DNA of 64,000 nt from Schistosoma haematobium. Lineage: Eukaryota > Platyhelminthes > Trematoda > Strigeidida > Schistosomatidae. Below the pieces are notes generated by a model that was not told where the DNA came from, made no database searches, and worked only from the letters and a program-made list of their open reading frames with translations. The stretch covers positions 21,121,001 to 21,185,000 of the forward strand of contig NC_067201.1 of the NCBI RefSeq assembly GCF_000699445.3, written 5' to 3'. The position numbers and the translations under genes are program-made. How positions within the stretch are numbered: the stretch's first letter is position 1; each line of letters begins with the position of its first letter. Shown piece by piece: positions 1 to 41,299 of the stretch.

Positions 1-5
1 AATGG

Positions 6-1356
6 TTAGCTCCAGCTTGCCTTTGTGCTTGATCCTGGCGTCATGTGGCCTATCCGGCTGCATATGGACTCCAGTTGGCAACCGACGTCTGTTGGCACGA
101 AATGCTCCAGAGTTGCAGCCGCCATATTGGAGGATGGGACGGTTATCCTCATTAACCGGGATCTAGAATCACCGTCCTTCTTGGCTAGTCTCATCACATG
201 TTGAGTCAGTATGTTTTTGAGCCTCAAGGACTGCTTGATGAATTGCCTAATAACAGAGTTTGCTTGACTAGGGCCCGTGTTTTCCGGTACGCCTCGCACA
301 CCGATATTTCTCCCGCGGAAAAACTTCTCGCGAGATTCTTTAGGGATGTTTCGGATGAGACTACGCACAGAATACGGTATGTCAGGCAGTATTCTTACGT
401 TCCCATCGAATTTCAGTAAATGACTAGCTAGCAGGACATCCTCTACGTCGGTAGCATTCTTAAGTGTTACATGAAGTACTCTCGGGTGATTTTTATGTTT
501 AGATTCATTTTTCAGAGTAGGCCATGTGACCGTCATAGGCTCTACTCTAGGAAGTTCAAGCTTCTTGTTCAATTCGCCCCAGAGCATCCTGTCATTTTTG
601 TTCTTCAAACTGAGAGGAAGGTCAGGGTTGTCTAGGAGGTTCATGATTATGAGAGAGTCATCTCGAACCGTTATTGTTTTCCCATGTTTTCCGGTGCGTT
701 CAGGTTCAGCACCTTGCTGTTTGGAGGTCGAAGCACGTTTCTGAATCCTAGGCTCTTTGATGACCGGACAGACATCCTTGGAGGTAGACTGTGAGATCAA
801 ATTCCCAGTTCATTTCCGTACAACACTCGGGATGTTCAGCTTGAACGGTAACGCCTGGTCCTTTTTAGCTCTGTTAACGTGAGTCCTATCACCCACAGAG
901 TTTTTGGGAACAACTGTTGCATTCGAGGACCCCGAACTGGAGGGTCCAAGTTTGCTAAGGGGGTCTATTACCGACGACGTTATGATTGGTGCTGAGATTC
1001 ACCATGCCATCACTAGTGCTAATGCGTGCTCCATCGATAGTAGACCTGTTGACATTCCTATTCTTGTTTTCATTGCGCGTCCTTGTTTGTCTACCCGTTT
1101 TATGACTGTCGTTTTCCAAGTTTGCTAACAATTTACTTCGCAAACCTGTCAATAGGACAATGATGTTACTCAACAAAACTACAGGATCCGTGCTGCACGT
1201 AATACATACCCTGTTATGATCTGACTTGCTGAGTTTGTTGTAAGTAGTAGCTGTGAGATCTATGCACGCTTCGTGGAACCGGCCCTTGCAGCTGTCGCAC
1301 TGCATGCCAGATGTAACAACAAAACGGCACCCAGGTCGTGTGCATGAGTTTTTCAT
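6..1356 (-). pseudogene. Decayed ORF1 of a CR1-like LINE
   Basis: Reading leftward from an ATG at 1356, the first ~60 residues hold a PHD/RING-like Cys-His cluster: CTRPGC, then CDSC, then H and C, and finally CITC. This kind of finger occurs in ORF1 of CR1-group non-LTR retrotransposons. A basic Asn/Arg-rich linker follows. The frame breaks at about 955 (shift), continues through a TGA near 810, then stays open to a TAA at 6-8. The second half (790-6) contains a charged region typical of LINE ORF1 nucleic-acid-binding proteins. ORF2 (endonuclease/RT) would lie off the left edge. The open stretch below 800 has no true ATG at its start, so it is the tail of the broken ORF1 and not a separate gene. 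CR1-like assignment is by domain style, not a database hit. Confidence 0.6.
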
Positions 1357-1690
1357 GACTATATTGACGTAAACTGTATAATAGATGCTAGTAAAAGCCT
1401 AAAACTGTTAAAAATACACTAAAAAGCACACTGAAAACGGGCAAAAATTGATAAAAACGGGTGAGATAAATTGAACTAGCCTTTACGTGAAAAACCAAAA
1501 AAACCGATTAGTAAGCTGAGGCAAAACCACAGTTAACTGTTAAATTTGGTAAAACTCGAAAAAATAATCTACCGAACGTATAGCTCAGAACAGATTCTTT
1601 AGTTGCGTAAGGACACGCCAAAAGTTTTGGGAAGCGTAAATCACGTTGGGATTAAACTTCCCGTTCGAAGAGCGCTGTCTCAGAATCATG
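1357..1690 (-). other. Probable 5' leader of the CR1-like LINE
   Basis: This AT-rich stretch lies immediately upstream (minus sense) of the ORF1 ATG and has no coding potential. It is best read as LINE 5' UTR or flanking DNA. The true 5' end is not visible. Confidence 0.3.
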
Positions 1691-2660
1691 GTTAACGTCA
1701 AAGTTCCTTGACAATGAAATTCCGTTGACGGGTTATTTTATCCAGTAGGGCCATGGATTAAAACGTAGAGGAAGCACGGTGTTACTGTACACAAAAAGTA
1801 CCTTAACAATACGAGAAATTTAGATGTTGTCACATGATACATGGCCATGTGAACTGTTGCTCTGCAAGCTGACATGTAGATGGCAAGATATTGAATTAGT
1901 TGTAGTATATCGTAGTCTAAAATATGTAGTAGATGACTTTCTCCTAAGCAAACTTAATTCCTGGTGTAATTAGGGTCGAAAGATTATAGTAGGCGACTTT
2001 AATGCGCCGTATGTAAACTGAGTAATTTTAGAAGTAGGGTCATTGATATCATCATTCGATTGCAAACTGTTAGAAGCTTCGATTGCATTAGCTTTATTAC
2101 AACACACTGGAGATCCAATCGGAAATGACTTGCGGTGCTTCTCGTCTCTCTTGGATTTAATTTTCACACACTTTGATGATGTCGGCCAAATGAACCTCCC
2201 TCACCGCTAGGGAGAATCGATCATGCAGTCATATCATTCAAATTCATGGCTGAGGTTTCCTGTCGAACAGTTGCTTCGGCTCGTCCTAATATGGAGGCCA
2301 TCAACTAAACAGCATCGACTGAAAGCCGAAAAATTGACTCAAGACATCAATATAAGAGGCATGGACTCATTTCAGAGTTATACAAACGGGTAACTTAACC
2401 ACTTATACCTTGGACAGTTCCGAAGAAGTAGAGGAAGTACGACCGTCTCTGGATAGTCCGAGATATTCGACACTTACTAAGACAAAAAGAGAAATCTTGG
2501 AACTTTGCCATTAGCCTTGAAACAGCAAGTACTATGGAACGCTACAGGATGGTAAGAAATAAGTGTATAATTGAAATCCGGGAAGCTCAGAAAAAATATG
2601 AGATGCAGTTAGCCCAATCCGCAATTAAGCTGCCTAAGAGATTATTCTAGTATAAGAATT
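1690..2660 (+). pseudogene. Relic of CR1/jockey-like LINE endonuclease and linker
   Basis: Plus-strand translation, with several frame breaks, shows endonuclease remnants: a VVVYR-type stretch near 1900, then IIVGDFNAPYVN at about 1978-2013. That is the conserved GDFN motif of AP-like LINE endonucleases; the following Trp codon is now TGA. Next comes a segment ending LLDLIFTHFDDVGQMNLPHR (about 2145-2210) and, near 2530-2640, a linker-like IREAQKKYEMQLAQSAIKLP. It lies opposite in orientation to the neighbouring ORF1 relic, so it is a separate insertion. Too many stops for function. Confidence 0.55.
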
Positions 2661-3930
2661 GCAGAACAAGGATGCATCGAAAGACCGTTTGATGGAATGA
2701 TAACGTTAAATATTAGAGAAACTTACTGATTTGAACCATCTGTACCCAGTAACAAAGAAAATATAATAATCACCTAATGAACACAAAATATATTCAGAGT
2801 GCACTAATTGGAGTGTTGTTCTGATAAGTTAAATCTCTTATCACGGAAAAGACTTCAACGAGTATACTACACTAAATTACGATATTGAAAATCGCAACTT
2901 ATCTCCAAGACAACACTCTACATGGTACGTATTTAAAACATAACGTTTCTAAGTGTTTCTATCCGTTGCTTTTTAACAAATAATATTGAGACGTTTTAGA
3001 ATAAATAAAGTAAGCTTCATATGTACGTTTGGAATAAGATTCACACTTCTCGAAGTTTGATCGTTAATTGAGTGCATCATTCGCAGTACGAACCACTCCA
3101 TGCATTACTTTCTTGTCTCAAAGCAATGTTAATTCTATATGTTCTTTTGAGTTGGGACAAAATATTGAAAGGTGAGAAGCAATATTAGCTTTAAAGTACG
3201 CTACATGCTCGTAAAAAGTAAAACTCATGTAACTTCATCCTATATTTTAAGAAGCCAGATTAAATAATAAGTATTGACTAAAAGAACTGAAACAAAAAGA
3301 TATGACCAAAAAAGCGTGTATCTCATTTGATTATGTTCATTATTATTATTGTTAAGAAATATGAACCGTTTATTATCAAGCAGGATTAAAATAAGCAAAG
3401 AAATTATTGATCAAAATAAAGATGGATAAAGTTCACCATTGAAAGAGATGCATAAATTTTAAGAACATTAGAATGAGACTTTTGGGGACTATTCCAGATG
3501 GCTATTTCACGGTTGATTATATTGCTCGTTTAAGTATCAATGAAAAAAGTTTTGACTACGAAAGCTTCTCTGAGTTTGTAATCGCCCTTTATATCTGTTC
3601 AAGACGATTGTAAATTACTTTCAGCCACATAGTTTGATTGATATTCATAGTGAAAGTGCGTTCATATCCGTAATTAAATTTAGCCATGGTATTCTATGAC
3701 CATTAAAACGAAACGAAAAAATAGACTAAAGCTGTTTAGTCTACCGATAAATATCAGTAATATATATCCAATTCGAGTCAACAAAGACTATCACGTCTTA
3801 TTTTTTGTATTCCAAACGTTCAGCCTGTTCAAACCATGTTTTTCCCCATATTTACCAAATGACACGTAGTTCGGGATTTTCTACTGTTAGCCTGACCTTT
3901 TATTTTCAAGTGATGGATTTAACCATTAGA
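2661..3930. other. AT-rich DNA, no feature recognised
   Basis: No open reading frame of note, no recognisable repeat and no RNA gene was seen. Probably ancient decayed repeat or plain intergenic DNA. Confidence 0.4.
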
Positions 3931-3943
3931 TTTATTCAATGAT
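3931..3943. repeat. Left target-site duplication of RTE copy
   Basis: TTTATTCAATGAT occurs here and again at 4919-4931, exactly flanking the RTE fragment. A perfect 13-base duplication marks target-primed insertion. Confidence 0.85.
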
Positions 3944-4918
3944 TAGTGCATGGAGGACAGCTGACAGATGCATTTCAAGTAAGGACCGGAGTCAGACAAG
4001 GCTGTTTACTCTCTCCCTTCCTCTTTCTTCTGGTGGTCGACTGGATTATGAAGACCTCGACATCTGAAGGAAAACACGGAATACAATGGACAGCTCAGAA
4101 TCAATTAGACGATCTGGACTTCGCAGATGACCTAGCCCTCCTATCACGTACACGTGAACAGATTCAGATAAAGACAGCCAATGTAGCAGCAGTCTCTGCA
4201 TCAGTAGGCCTCAGCATACACAAAGGGAAAACCAAGGTCCTCAAATTCAAAGCGGAGAACAGCAATCCAATCACCCTTGATGGCGAAACTCTGGAAGATG
4301 TAGAATCCTTCACATATCTGGGAAGCATCGTCGATAGACATGGAGGTTCAGATGCAGACGTAAAGGCGAGGATTGGCAAAGCAAGGGCCGCATTCCTACA
4401 ATTGAAGAACATATGGAACTCAAAACAACTTTCAACCAATATCAAAGTGAGAATCTTCAATACGAACGTCAAGGCAATTCTACTGTATGGAGCTGAAACT
4501 TGGAGAACTACAACAACCACAATCAAGAAAGTACAAGTATTTATAAATAGCTGTCTACGCAAGATACTCAACATCCATTGGCCGGATACCATCAGCAATA
4601 GCCTTCTGTGGGAGAGAACAAACCAACTTCCAGCTGAAGAGGAAATTAGGAAAAGACGATGGAAATGGATAGGACATACATTACGCAAATCGTCAAACTG
4701 CATCACGAGGCAAGCTCTAACTTGGAATCCTGAAGGGAAGCGGAAAAGAGGAAGGCCAAAGAACACATTACGTCGGATAATAGAAGCAGATATGAAAAGG
4801 ATGAATTACAACTGGAAGGAGCTGGAAAGGATTGCCCAGGACAGGGTTGGATGGAGAATGCTGGTGAGCGACCTATGCTCCTTCACGAGGAGTAACAGGT
4901 GTAAGTAAGTAAAGTAAG
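3944..4918 (+). mobile_element. 5'-truncated RTE-clade LINE, TAAG-tailed family
   Basis: An open frame (3946-4908) encodes the C-terminal half of a reverse transcriptase: TGVRQGC(L)LSPFLF, the catalytic FADDLALL (YADD-box equivalent), FTYLGS, and the RTE-style C-terminal signature [12 protein letters not shown] followed by GRPKNTLRR. It ends with GTAAGTAAGTAAAGTAAG, the short tandem-repeat tail used by RTE elements instead of poly-A. The endonuclease and the first RT motifs are missing, so it is a dead-on-arrival copy, although the remaining frame has no stops, implying fairly recent insertion. Flanked by a 13-base TSD. Family is RTE by the C-terminal and tail signatures; equivalence to a named Schistosoma element (SR2/SR3 group) is inference. 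Confidence 0.88.
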
Positions 4919-4931
4919 TTTATTCAATGAT
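4919..4931. repeat. Right target-site duplication of RTE copy
   Basis: Perfect repeat of 3931-3943. Confidence 0.85.
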
Positions 4932-7225
4932 AAATTGCATGAACTGTTCTTTAAAGATATGGTGTATGGAATATGTTGGTCATTTTTGATAGTCTGATGG
5001 GGCGGCTTTTAGCTTATTTTATTTACCGTATACTGAAAATTTGGTCAGTGAATATATAGAGATTACATATTATTCACACACAACAAAAGCGTCAGTATAC
5101 TCTATTTCTATCCCACATTTTGTATATATTACACCCAAATAATTTATAAGGACTTCGTCAATCTACTTAATCTTAAAAACTGTCCAACACTATGTTTAAA
5201 ATTCATTTAGAGAACCGGTTGTCAATAGACATTGATCCCTATAATCTCTTTGCTTAAACAATATGTTTTTAAAGAACTTCATGATGGAATACATCTCCAG
5301 ATGGAATAAGGCAGCAAATAAAACACTTTTTTATGTTGAGATCTGGATGCTATGAATGGTGTAGATACTGTGTGTTCAACATAAGCTGGAAGAATATATT
5401 TCACTCAATACATCATTTTTTGGTTTTTTGGCGTTTTATTACATCCGAACCTATGCAGCAGATTTTCTTACACCTGCTATTTATGAATATGTAGTAAAAA
5501 AGAAATAACTGAGAGTTTGGAAGAGTTAAAAACCAATGATTTTGCTCTTAAGTAAATTAAATGAGTTATAATCTATTGAGTAACGCTGATATTTAGTGGT
5601 AAGAAATTTAGGCTTGTACTGACTACCGTGCTTCGTTGTTTATATTCTAATACTTTTTCAGCCACTTTTTAAAGCCAGTTTTACGCGATTAATCTCTGAT
5701 TCTACATTGTGACTAACATCGAATGTTTAATAGAGTTATTGCTTCTCGGTTGAAGACGTATAACACTCTTGTTAATTCTTTGCACACAATTTAAACTTAA
5801 CACGAAGTACATATGTCTAAAATAAATAGTAATATAACTCAATATTACCTGTCTTTTGTTGTAATATGCGATATCCGAGACTTGAGACTGATGTAAAAAT
5901 GTTCTAGAAACAAACTTGACCACTTGAGATTACGTAGGACGAAAGGGAAGAAATTTATTTCATTAACCGGATCAAGAGACTGTGCACCCCTTAGAATATT
6001 AGGCCTCCCGGTGGTTCACGTTTTCAATCTTATGCCGTAAGTTCATTTCTTTACCAGTCAGGTAAATATGTTATTTTTAAGATGTCCGATTATCAGAATG
6101 TATCATTTTTACAAAGGTTTAAAGTAAAAGCTAAGTCTGATTTAAGTGCTTCGCAAAATCTATTCAGTTTGTTACATTTGCCATTATAATTGTATTGATT
6201 GTACGTTAACCCGTCTTTAAAATTCAAAAGGGTTGCTTTTATAACTTCGCCACCAGGTTACCATAGCCTACTTTGTGTGTGCATGGGGTGTTCTTAACCA
6301 TAGGTTTTCTTATTGTAGGGTTATTTATCGTACGTAGTATTTCGGAGTTTCTATGTCAGCATTCATTAGTGGGAGGCTGAGTCTTTTCATTCTATTAGTT
6401 AGCTTTTACATTCAGATAACAACTTATTCCTTACCTTTATTCTAGTTTTAAAGAGCCGTTTTGACAGATATATGGTAAATTTCGCATCTAAACGTTTAGC
6501 TTAATGTTTTGAGTATGTATACACATATACAGGCAGTTAAGATCTATTCAGTCTTAAGGAGAAGTTTGTTAACCCTATTTGGCTAGTTTAATATCTGTGA
6601 TTCAGTGATTGAATGATAATGGAACATTTTGTGATTAGTTTACATCATAGATCCAACTCATTTGCACTTAAACATCATAGATGTTTTCAAAAATTCAAGA
6701 TAATGATATTTCTGGTAGGTTATTGAAGAAAAACTGAGAGCAATAAGTATGAGAAATATATCACTCATAATATCTGAAACTTCAATTTGTACCTTTAACT
6801 GTTTTGCAGTCTTATACTTTACAGTAGACATTTTACTCTGCGAAGAGAAGACAATATCTAATACCGCCATCTCAAAATGATATTTTTATTCACTGTATAT
6901 CAGCAAACCATGGTCAGTGGTTTTTTTGTGTACCGGTCAAATAGAATTGGAACAAGCGACCTGATGATTGAATTAAAGAGTTAGGGGCAAATTTATTGTT
7001 AATAAGTAATCGTTTATAGATTGTGCATTTTCCAGTTATCCTGACGTGATTCCTCGATACACTAAATTAAAGTATATAGAGACCCACGTTTCCAGTTTAT
7101 TTTACTATTAACAGCATTTTGATTGATTCTAATGACACGAGTTTTAACAGGCTTGTTTGGTAGAAGGTAAGTTCCTTTAGTCTCAATCTGGATCGAGACA
7201 AAAAAGTTCCTATTCTAGCAGACGT
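4932..7225. other. AT-rich intergenic DNA upstream of DNAAF1
   Basis: No gene or familiar repeat seen; the small open frames here have no domain content and no splice context. Part of it must contain the promoter region of the downstream gene, but no core element can be named with confidence. Confidence 0.4.
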
Positions 7226-7229
7226 CTTC

Positions 7230-7500
7230 CTCTAATATATATTACATCAAGAGACAACATCATCACGGCAGTATGCACAAGGTCCACATGTCATTTGATT
7301 ACTAAAATCACAAATAACAGAACTTCTTAATAGTTCCATTTGTTGTAGCCGCTCAATTATCACTGTTCCTCAAAAATTCGCTGTGAACCGATCGTATGTG
7401 AACATCAGTTGCTGAAATTGGTGCTGTGACCTTGAAATCCTTGCAACGCTTCTGATTGACTCGCCCATAAATCATAGTCTTGCCGGCACCAATCGTAGCT
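7230..7500 (-). mobile_element. Fragment of Merlin-like DNA transposon (tentative)
   Basis: About 260 bases that recur at 32090-32345 in the same orientation. On the minus strand both copies give ERLQQMxLxRS followed by a segment with paired cysteines (the second copy reads ICDCGNQM...C). This resembles the N-terminal zinc-ribbon start of Merlin/IS1016-like transposases, which are known in schistosomes. The rest of the transposase is absent or decayed here. Identification rests on a short motif only. Confidence 0.35.
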
Positions 7501-7678
7501 CAAGACTTCTTTATAACCTATTTGTCGTGCATAGGTTTTTTGATAAACTAAAATGTTTTTATCTTTACTTTATAGATATACTTTTGGCAAAACTGCAAAA
7601 CATCCATTGATTAGATTGTTATAATTCTTTACGGCCAGTGTAATAAATATACTCCTATCTTCTGACTGATAATTAAAT

Positions 7679-36349
<28,671 letters not shown>

Positions 36350-36501
36350 ACAGGGATGTGAATAATAATGTTTGTTCAACATTCTGTTATACCATAATGA
36401 TGATGATGATGATGCTGATGAGCAAATCAACCGGTGTTGATAATACAGTTATGATATTCTGATTAAATTATCAAGAACAATGTTAAATCAATCATTTATG
36501 T

Positions 36502-36507
36502 AATAAA
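36502..36507 (+). terminator. Candidate polyadenylation signal of DNAAF1
   Basis: AATAAA 153 bases after the stop codon. Confidence 0.6.
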
Positions 36508-36684
36508 ATTAATTCACTGATTATCATTGTTTTATCATCACCAAGGGGTAGTATACGGGATGATTAGTCTTGATAATTTAGCTCCTCGGTAAAACAGAAT
36601 TTATCTAAAACACAAAGTAACAGTCTGAGAAAGATTGATTTTATTTCACTTGTAAGGGTTTAATTCTTCCCGTTGTTTATGTTA

Positions 36685-36920
36685 TGGACTGTAATTGATC
36701 AGTCCCTTTTGGTATATGTACTTTTTGAGCAGATTGTCTCGATTGAGACAACAGTTACAGGCATTTTGAAGCAGAGAAAGATTGTGGCTAGTAGAGGAAT
36801 TTAAAACGCGACTTTTGTCTTATTTGGAAATTGTCAGCTGGGTGTCTCTGGATCACACTGGGGCTGGAACTAATAATGGCATCAACATTATATCCTTTGA
36901 GTAAGTTAGTAGCCACCTGG
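36685..36920 (-). mobile_element. Smalpha-type SINE, degenerate
   Basis: Plus strand shows GGACTGTAATTGATCAGTCC at the start, then the reversed ribozyme remnant GGCTAGTAGAGGAATTTAAA...TTGTCAGCTGGGTG. Inactive by sequence. Confidence 0.55.
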
Positions 36921-37250
36921 ACTCAGTAAATTATTTAATGATGCTTTATGTATTTTCAGCGAAAGTTAATTGGTTCGAGTACAGGTGTTGTGGTGTATGC
37001 TACTTATACTGACAGATATAAGTAGTGTATAGCGGCAATTGGAAGTGGAATGCCGATCAGCAGAAGATTGAAATGAAGAAAGCAGGAAGAAAATCGGAGA
37101 GCAATCGAAATAACAACAGAGTTAGGAGAACAGTGTATTATGTAAAGGACAACGCAAAGAAGCTGTAAAAGTGATGCATTTAATGTAAGATTTTCATATT
37201 TTACTAAGCCACTGTGTGAATTGACTTCACACTCATGATTTACCGCTCAC

Positions 37251-37264
37251 TACAGTGTGAACGT
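37251..37264. repeat. Left target-site duplication
   Basis: TACAGTGTGAACGT, identical to 38453-38466. Confidence 0.92.
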
Positions 37265-38452
37265 AAAGATAGATCGTGTACAGACCAAATCGCAACTCTA
37301 CGGATCATTGTGGAACAATCAATTGAATGGAATTCATCACTCTACATCAACTTCATTGACTACGAAAAGGCATTTGATAGCGTGGACAGAACAACACTAT
37401 GGAAACTTCTTCGACACTACGGCGTGCCTCAGAAGATAGTCAATATCATACAGAACTCATATGATGGATTACAGTGCAAAATCGTGCATGGAGGACAGTT
37501 GACAAGGTCGTTCAAAGTGAAGACCGGTGTTAGGCAAGGTTGCTTACTTTCACCCTTTCTCTTTCTCCTGGTGATCGACTGGATCATAAAGACGTCGACG
37601 TCTGAAGGGAAGCACGGGATACAATGGACACCTAAGATGCAGTTGGATGATCTAGACTTCGCAGACGATCTGGCCCTTCTATCCCAAACGCAACAACAGA
37701 TGCAGGAGAAGACGAACAGTGTGGCAGCAGCCTCAGCAGCAATAGGTCTCAACATACACAAAGGGAAAAGCAGGATTCTCCGATACAACACAGAATGCAC
37801 CAATCCAATCACAATTGACGGAGAAGATTTGGAAGATGTAAAAACCTTTACGTATTTGGGCAGCATCATTGATGAACAGGGTGGATCTGATGCAGATGTG
37901 AAGGCGCGGATCGGCAAAGCAAGAGCAGTATATTTACAACTGAGGAACATCTGGAGCTCAAAGCAACTGTCAACCAACACCAAGGTCAGGATTTTCAATA
38001 CAAATGTCAAGACAGTTCTACTGTATGGGGCAGAAACCTGGAGAACTACAAAAGCCATCATCCAGAAAATACAGGTGTTTATCAACAATTGTCTACGCAA
38101 AATACTTCAGATCCATTGGCCGGACACTATTAGCAACAACGTACTGTGGGAGAGAACAAACCAGATCCCAGCGGAGGAAGAAATCAGGAAGAAGCGCTGG
38201 AAGTGGATAGGACACACATTGAGGAAAGCACCCAACTGCGTCACAAGACAAGCCCTCACATGTAATCCTGAAGGTCAAAGAAAAAGAGGAAGACCAAAGA
38301 ACACATTACGCCGAGAAATGGAGATAGACATGAGAAAAATGAACAAGAATTGGATGGAACTAGAAAAGAAGGCCCAGGACAGAGTGGGTTGGAGAATGCT
38401 GGTCAGCGGCCTATGCTCCATTGGGAGTAACAGGCGTAAGTAAGTAAGTAAG
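37265..38452 (+). mobile_element. Young 5'-truncated RTE LINE, TAAG family
   Basis: Open from the truncation point to a TAA at 38441-38443. RT motifs: [29 protein letters not shown] (palm Asp), [27 protein letters not shown] (catalytic), [45 protein letters not shown]. Ends in (GTAA)4. No stop or frameshift, and a perfect 14-base TSD, so it is the youngest insertion in the window. The reading frame's apparent first Met (37235) lies in flanking DNA and is fortuitous. The endonuclease and 5' leader are absent, so it cannot move by itself. Confidence 0.93.
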
Positions 38453-38466
38453 TACAGTGTGAACGT
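38453..38466. repeat. Right target-site duplication
   Basis: TACAGTGTGAACGT. Confidence 0.92.
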
Positions 38467-38469
38467 CAG

Positions 38470-38560
38470 TACTGGTATACAAGCACATGCAACTGACGAG
38501 TCCCATATATTATGAAACGTGCGTCTTGAGTCTTGCTAGCCGCTACTAAAACTTTGCTTG
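38470..38560 (+). mobile_element. Smalpha 3' fragment with decayed hammerhead
   Basis: CAACTGACGAGTCCCATATA then ATGAAACGTGCGTC; stem II cannot form. Confidence 0.55.
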
Positions 38561-39164
38561 ACAAATCCGATCTGGACAACGCAATATATATATATATATA
38601 ACTATTTCTAATCTTTTGGATAATGGCTGTGACTACTCGTACGGATAGCACATTTCAAAAGTACTTGTCGCTTTCACTTGGATTTTCAGTGTCAGTCAAT
38701 AGATTATTTATTAAGCTACCAAATTAGGTCTAATCGAAAGGTTTATACACACTTTTATGATTAATTCGTTCCATTCCCATAATTTCAGTCAACTACATCG
38801 TGTATTGTTTGTAAATATTAACTTACTATGAAAATATTAGAAAGATCGATCACTTTGTGGGTGTAACACAGATGACATAATCATATCTTCTACTTAAAAA
38901 AAAGAAGAACCTAAATAATTCCGATATGATATGTTGTTATTTCAAGGTTCTAAAGTAATTCACAATGACTGTTCATTTCTACATCAAACTTCATTGTCAC
39001 CTAGTGTTTAAGAAAACTATCTAGCGATAAGTTTGCAGCACTGATAAAAATAACACTGATCTCTTTTCTAAATTCTGTTTTACTATTTATGCACCATGCA
39101 TAGATTATCCATGAAATTGGTATATAGTTATTATTATAATTTTAGAAGCGGAGATATATGTGGC

Positions 39165-39290
39165 GCCATCTGAATGTACCTGCATCCTGGAGTCGATGTT
39201 CACTCTGGGATCCGAACACAATGTTGTTTGTTTCAAACGTCATCACGTTATTCACTTGGTCACTGAGTTCAGACGAAGCTTAATTCATTT
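39165..39290 (-). mobile_element. Smalpha fragment (tRNA-like part)
   Basis: Plus strand: GTACCTGCATCCTGGAGTCG, GGGATCCGAACACAATG. Confidence 0.5.
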
Positions 39291-39334
39291 GTACTAGTCG
39301 TTTGAATTTTCTCATTGCTATTCAATTTTGCAAT

Positions 39335-39500
39335 TGATCAGTCTCTTTTTTTGCATATATCCATCATCTGCAGATTGCTTCGATATTGCCATTAATCCAT
39401 AAACATTATAAGCTGGTACATCCAGTTGACAAGTCCAAAATTATACAAAACGCACGTCACTGATAGCCATCATACATCTCTGCCTATAATGATTATGACT
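39335..39500 (+). mobile_element. Smalpha-type SINE, degenerate
   Basis: GCAATTGATCAGTCTC, TGCTTCGATATTGCCATTAA, CATCCAGTTGACAAGTCC. Core mutated (TTGACAA). Confidence 0.55.
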
Positions 39501-40049
39501 TAATGACAAGATCGATGCAATCTTCGTATAATGCATATATCGCCAAAAAGAGACTGATAAATTGTAGTCATGAATGTTAATAAGGAAATTAAAACAACTA
39601 ATACAAATGGTTTGTAATATTAGATTTACGAATTTTACACTTCTGTGTTCAACACATTTGTTTTTTGGATTAGGCTGAAATGAATGAAACTAATTAAACT
39701 ACAAATTATTACGTTAAACATGATCAATTGGAATTACAGTGTTTTTGATGTGATAATTTGTGCTGTCTTCTTCTTCTTATGATTGTTTGTCCCGTTTCCA
39801 AGATCTACTTTAACTTCATTAATGTTATGTACGTTAAATCATTGTTTCTAATTATACATATTATCATAATTTGTAACTGGACTATTTACAACTGATGAGA
39901 TGTGGTTAAATACAAATATGAATTCATTTTCACTTTTGAAAATTTGTTGTGAATATTTTGTTGGAAAAATGAAAAAAATTTTCCATCTAACGCAAGTCTA
40001 TAGGTTGATAGAATTGTATAGAATTGTGTTTCAAACGAACCAACTGTTT

Positions 40050-40200
40050 TTGATGGAGTTTTGTTCTTGTGGTCATGGAGTTCTCGTCGTTCTTCTGAAA
40101 GACATCATCAGCACAAACTTTAGGTAAACTTCTAACTCCACTACCAAACCATCCAGCTCAGAGAACAAAACTCCATCAAAATCAATCCACTTGAGCTACA
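40050..40200. repeat. Repeat D, imperfect inverted pair
   Basis: TTTTGATGGAGTTTTGTTCT near 40051 and its reverse CAGAGAACAAAACTCCATCA near 40156 bracket GACATCATCAGCACAAACTT. Confidence 0.55.
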
Positions 40201-40974
40201 AATCTTCGCCACCGTATCAGAACCAACTGTTGTATGTCCATTAGGTAACGATTACTACTAATGTAGACTCAATAATAGATTTTAGGATTACTTGACATTC
40301 TTTTTAGTGACACAGCATCTCACTTTGGAAATACAATAAATAAATAAAAATAAAATTCAGAAAGAAAATATCATTATAGAGTTGATGAGTAAATTGTATA
40401 CTGTTTGAGAGTAAAAATATGGACCTTTGTATTTCAACTCGATAATCCCTAAATGTGACGCACCCATTGAATAACTTGAGAGTCCTCGATTTGATCAGTG
40501 TCACGATTGTAGTTAAACACTGATGACAAGTTCCGTAATAAAACGAATCGTTTGTCAAATCCTGTCTAGATTTTATTAGTCGTTCAGTTGACATTAAACA
40601 GTGATCAAGATCCCCCGAATTTAGATTTTGTTACATTACTACAGATCATAAAGAAAAACCTAGCGAAAATTCAGTACAATACATAACAATGTATTTACAC
40701 TAGATTTGCATAACTCTTTCAGTCGTGTTAAATATTGGCTTTCAAGTATACAAACATCATTCTTATGTGTTCAATTTAATCACTTTACCACCGATTATTC
40801 TCAATATTATTTTGATCCAATTTTTGAATTATGTATGATCTGTAAATGAAAGAAATTCAAATTATTATTTTATGTATTCATTTAATTTAAAACAACATAG
40901 ATATAAGCGAACAATATTGTTTCCGATTAGATCCTCATCATGCTTTACTCTAATAGACAGTAATATATACATGA

Positions 40975-41085
40975 ATGAAATGACTCAGAATCGATCACAA
41001 TGGCGTCGGAGTATACACTCTTTGTCTTCCTTTAAACTATAAAATTAGAATCGCTTTATATCTTTCTTTCTATGAAATAACTAAG
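40975..41085 (+). mobile_element. RTE-like LINE 3' fragment (TGAC family)
   Basis: GAAATGACTCAGAATCGATC, ATGGCGTCGGAGTATACACT, identical in style to 41750-41850. Confidence 0.6.
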
Positions 41086-41104
41086 CCCTTATTATTCTTA
41101 TCAC

Positions 41105-41215
41105 AATTAGTACCTGAAGTTTATGCTGATGATGATGTCGTTCAGAAAAACGATGAAAGCTCGACGACCAAACTATCCACCTCAGAGAACAAAACTCCAT
41201 CAGAAACAACTAATA
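41105..41215 (-). repeat. Repeat D
   Basis: Inverted relative to 42700: GTCGTTCAGAAAAACGATGA, CCTCAGAGAACAAAACTCCA. Confidence 0.5.
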
Positions 41216-41299
41216 CACCTGTCATCACATTTGTACTTACTCACTTATTATGTTTAGTTATGCAATCCATTCCACTGTTATTATTGACTATCAATTAAG

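Noticed and set aside
4164..4766. 200-codon minus-strand frame
   Set aside because: Shadow of the RTE reverse transcriptase on the plus strand; no family features.
37429..38100. 223-codon minus-strand frame
   Set aside because: Shadow of the intact RT frame at 37265-38443.
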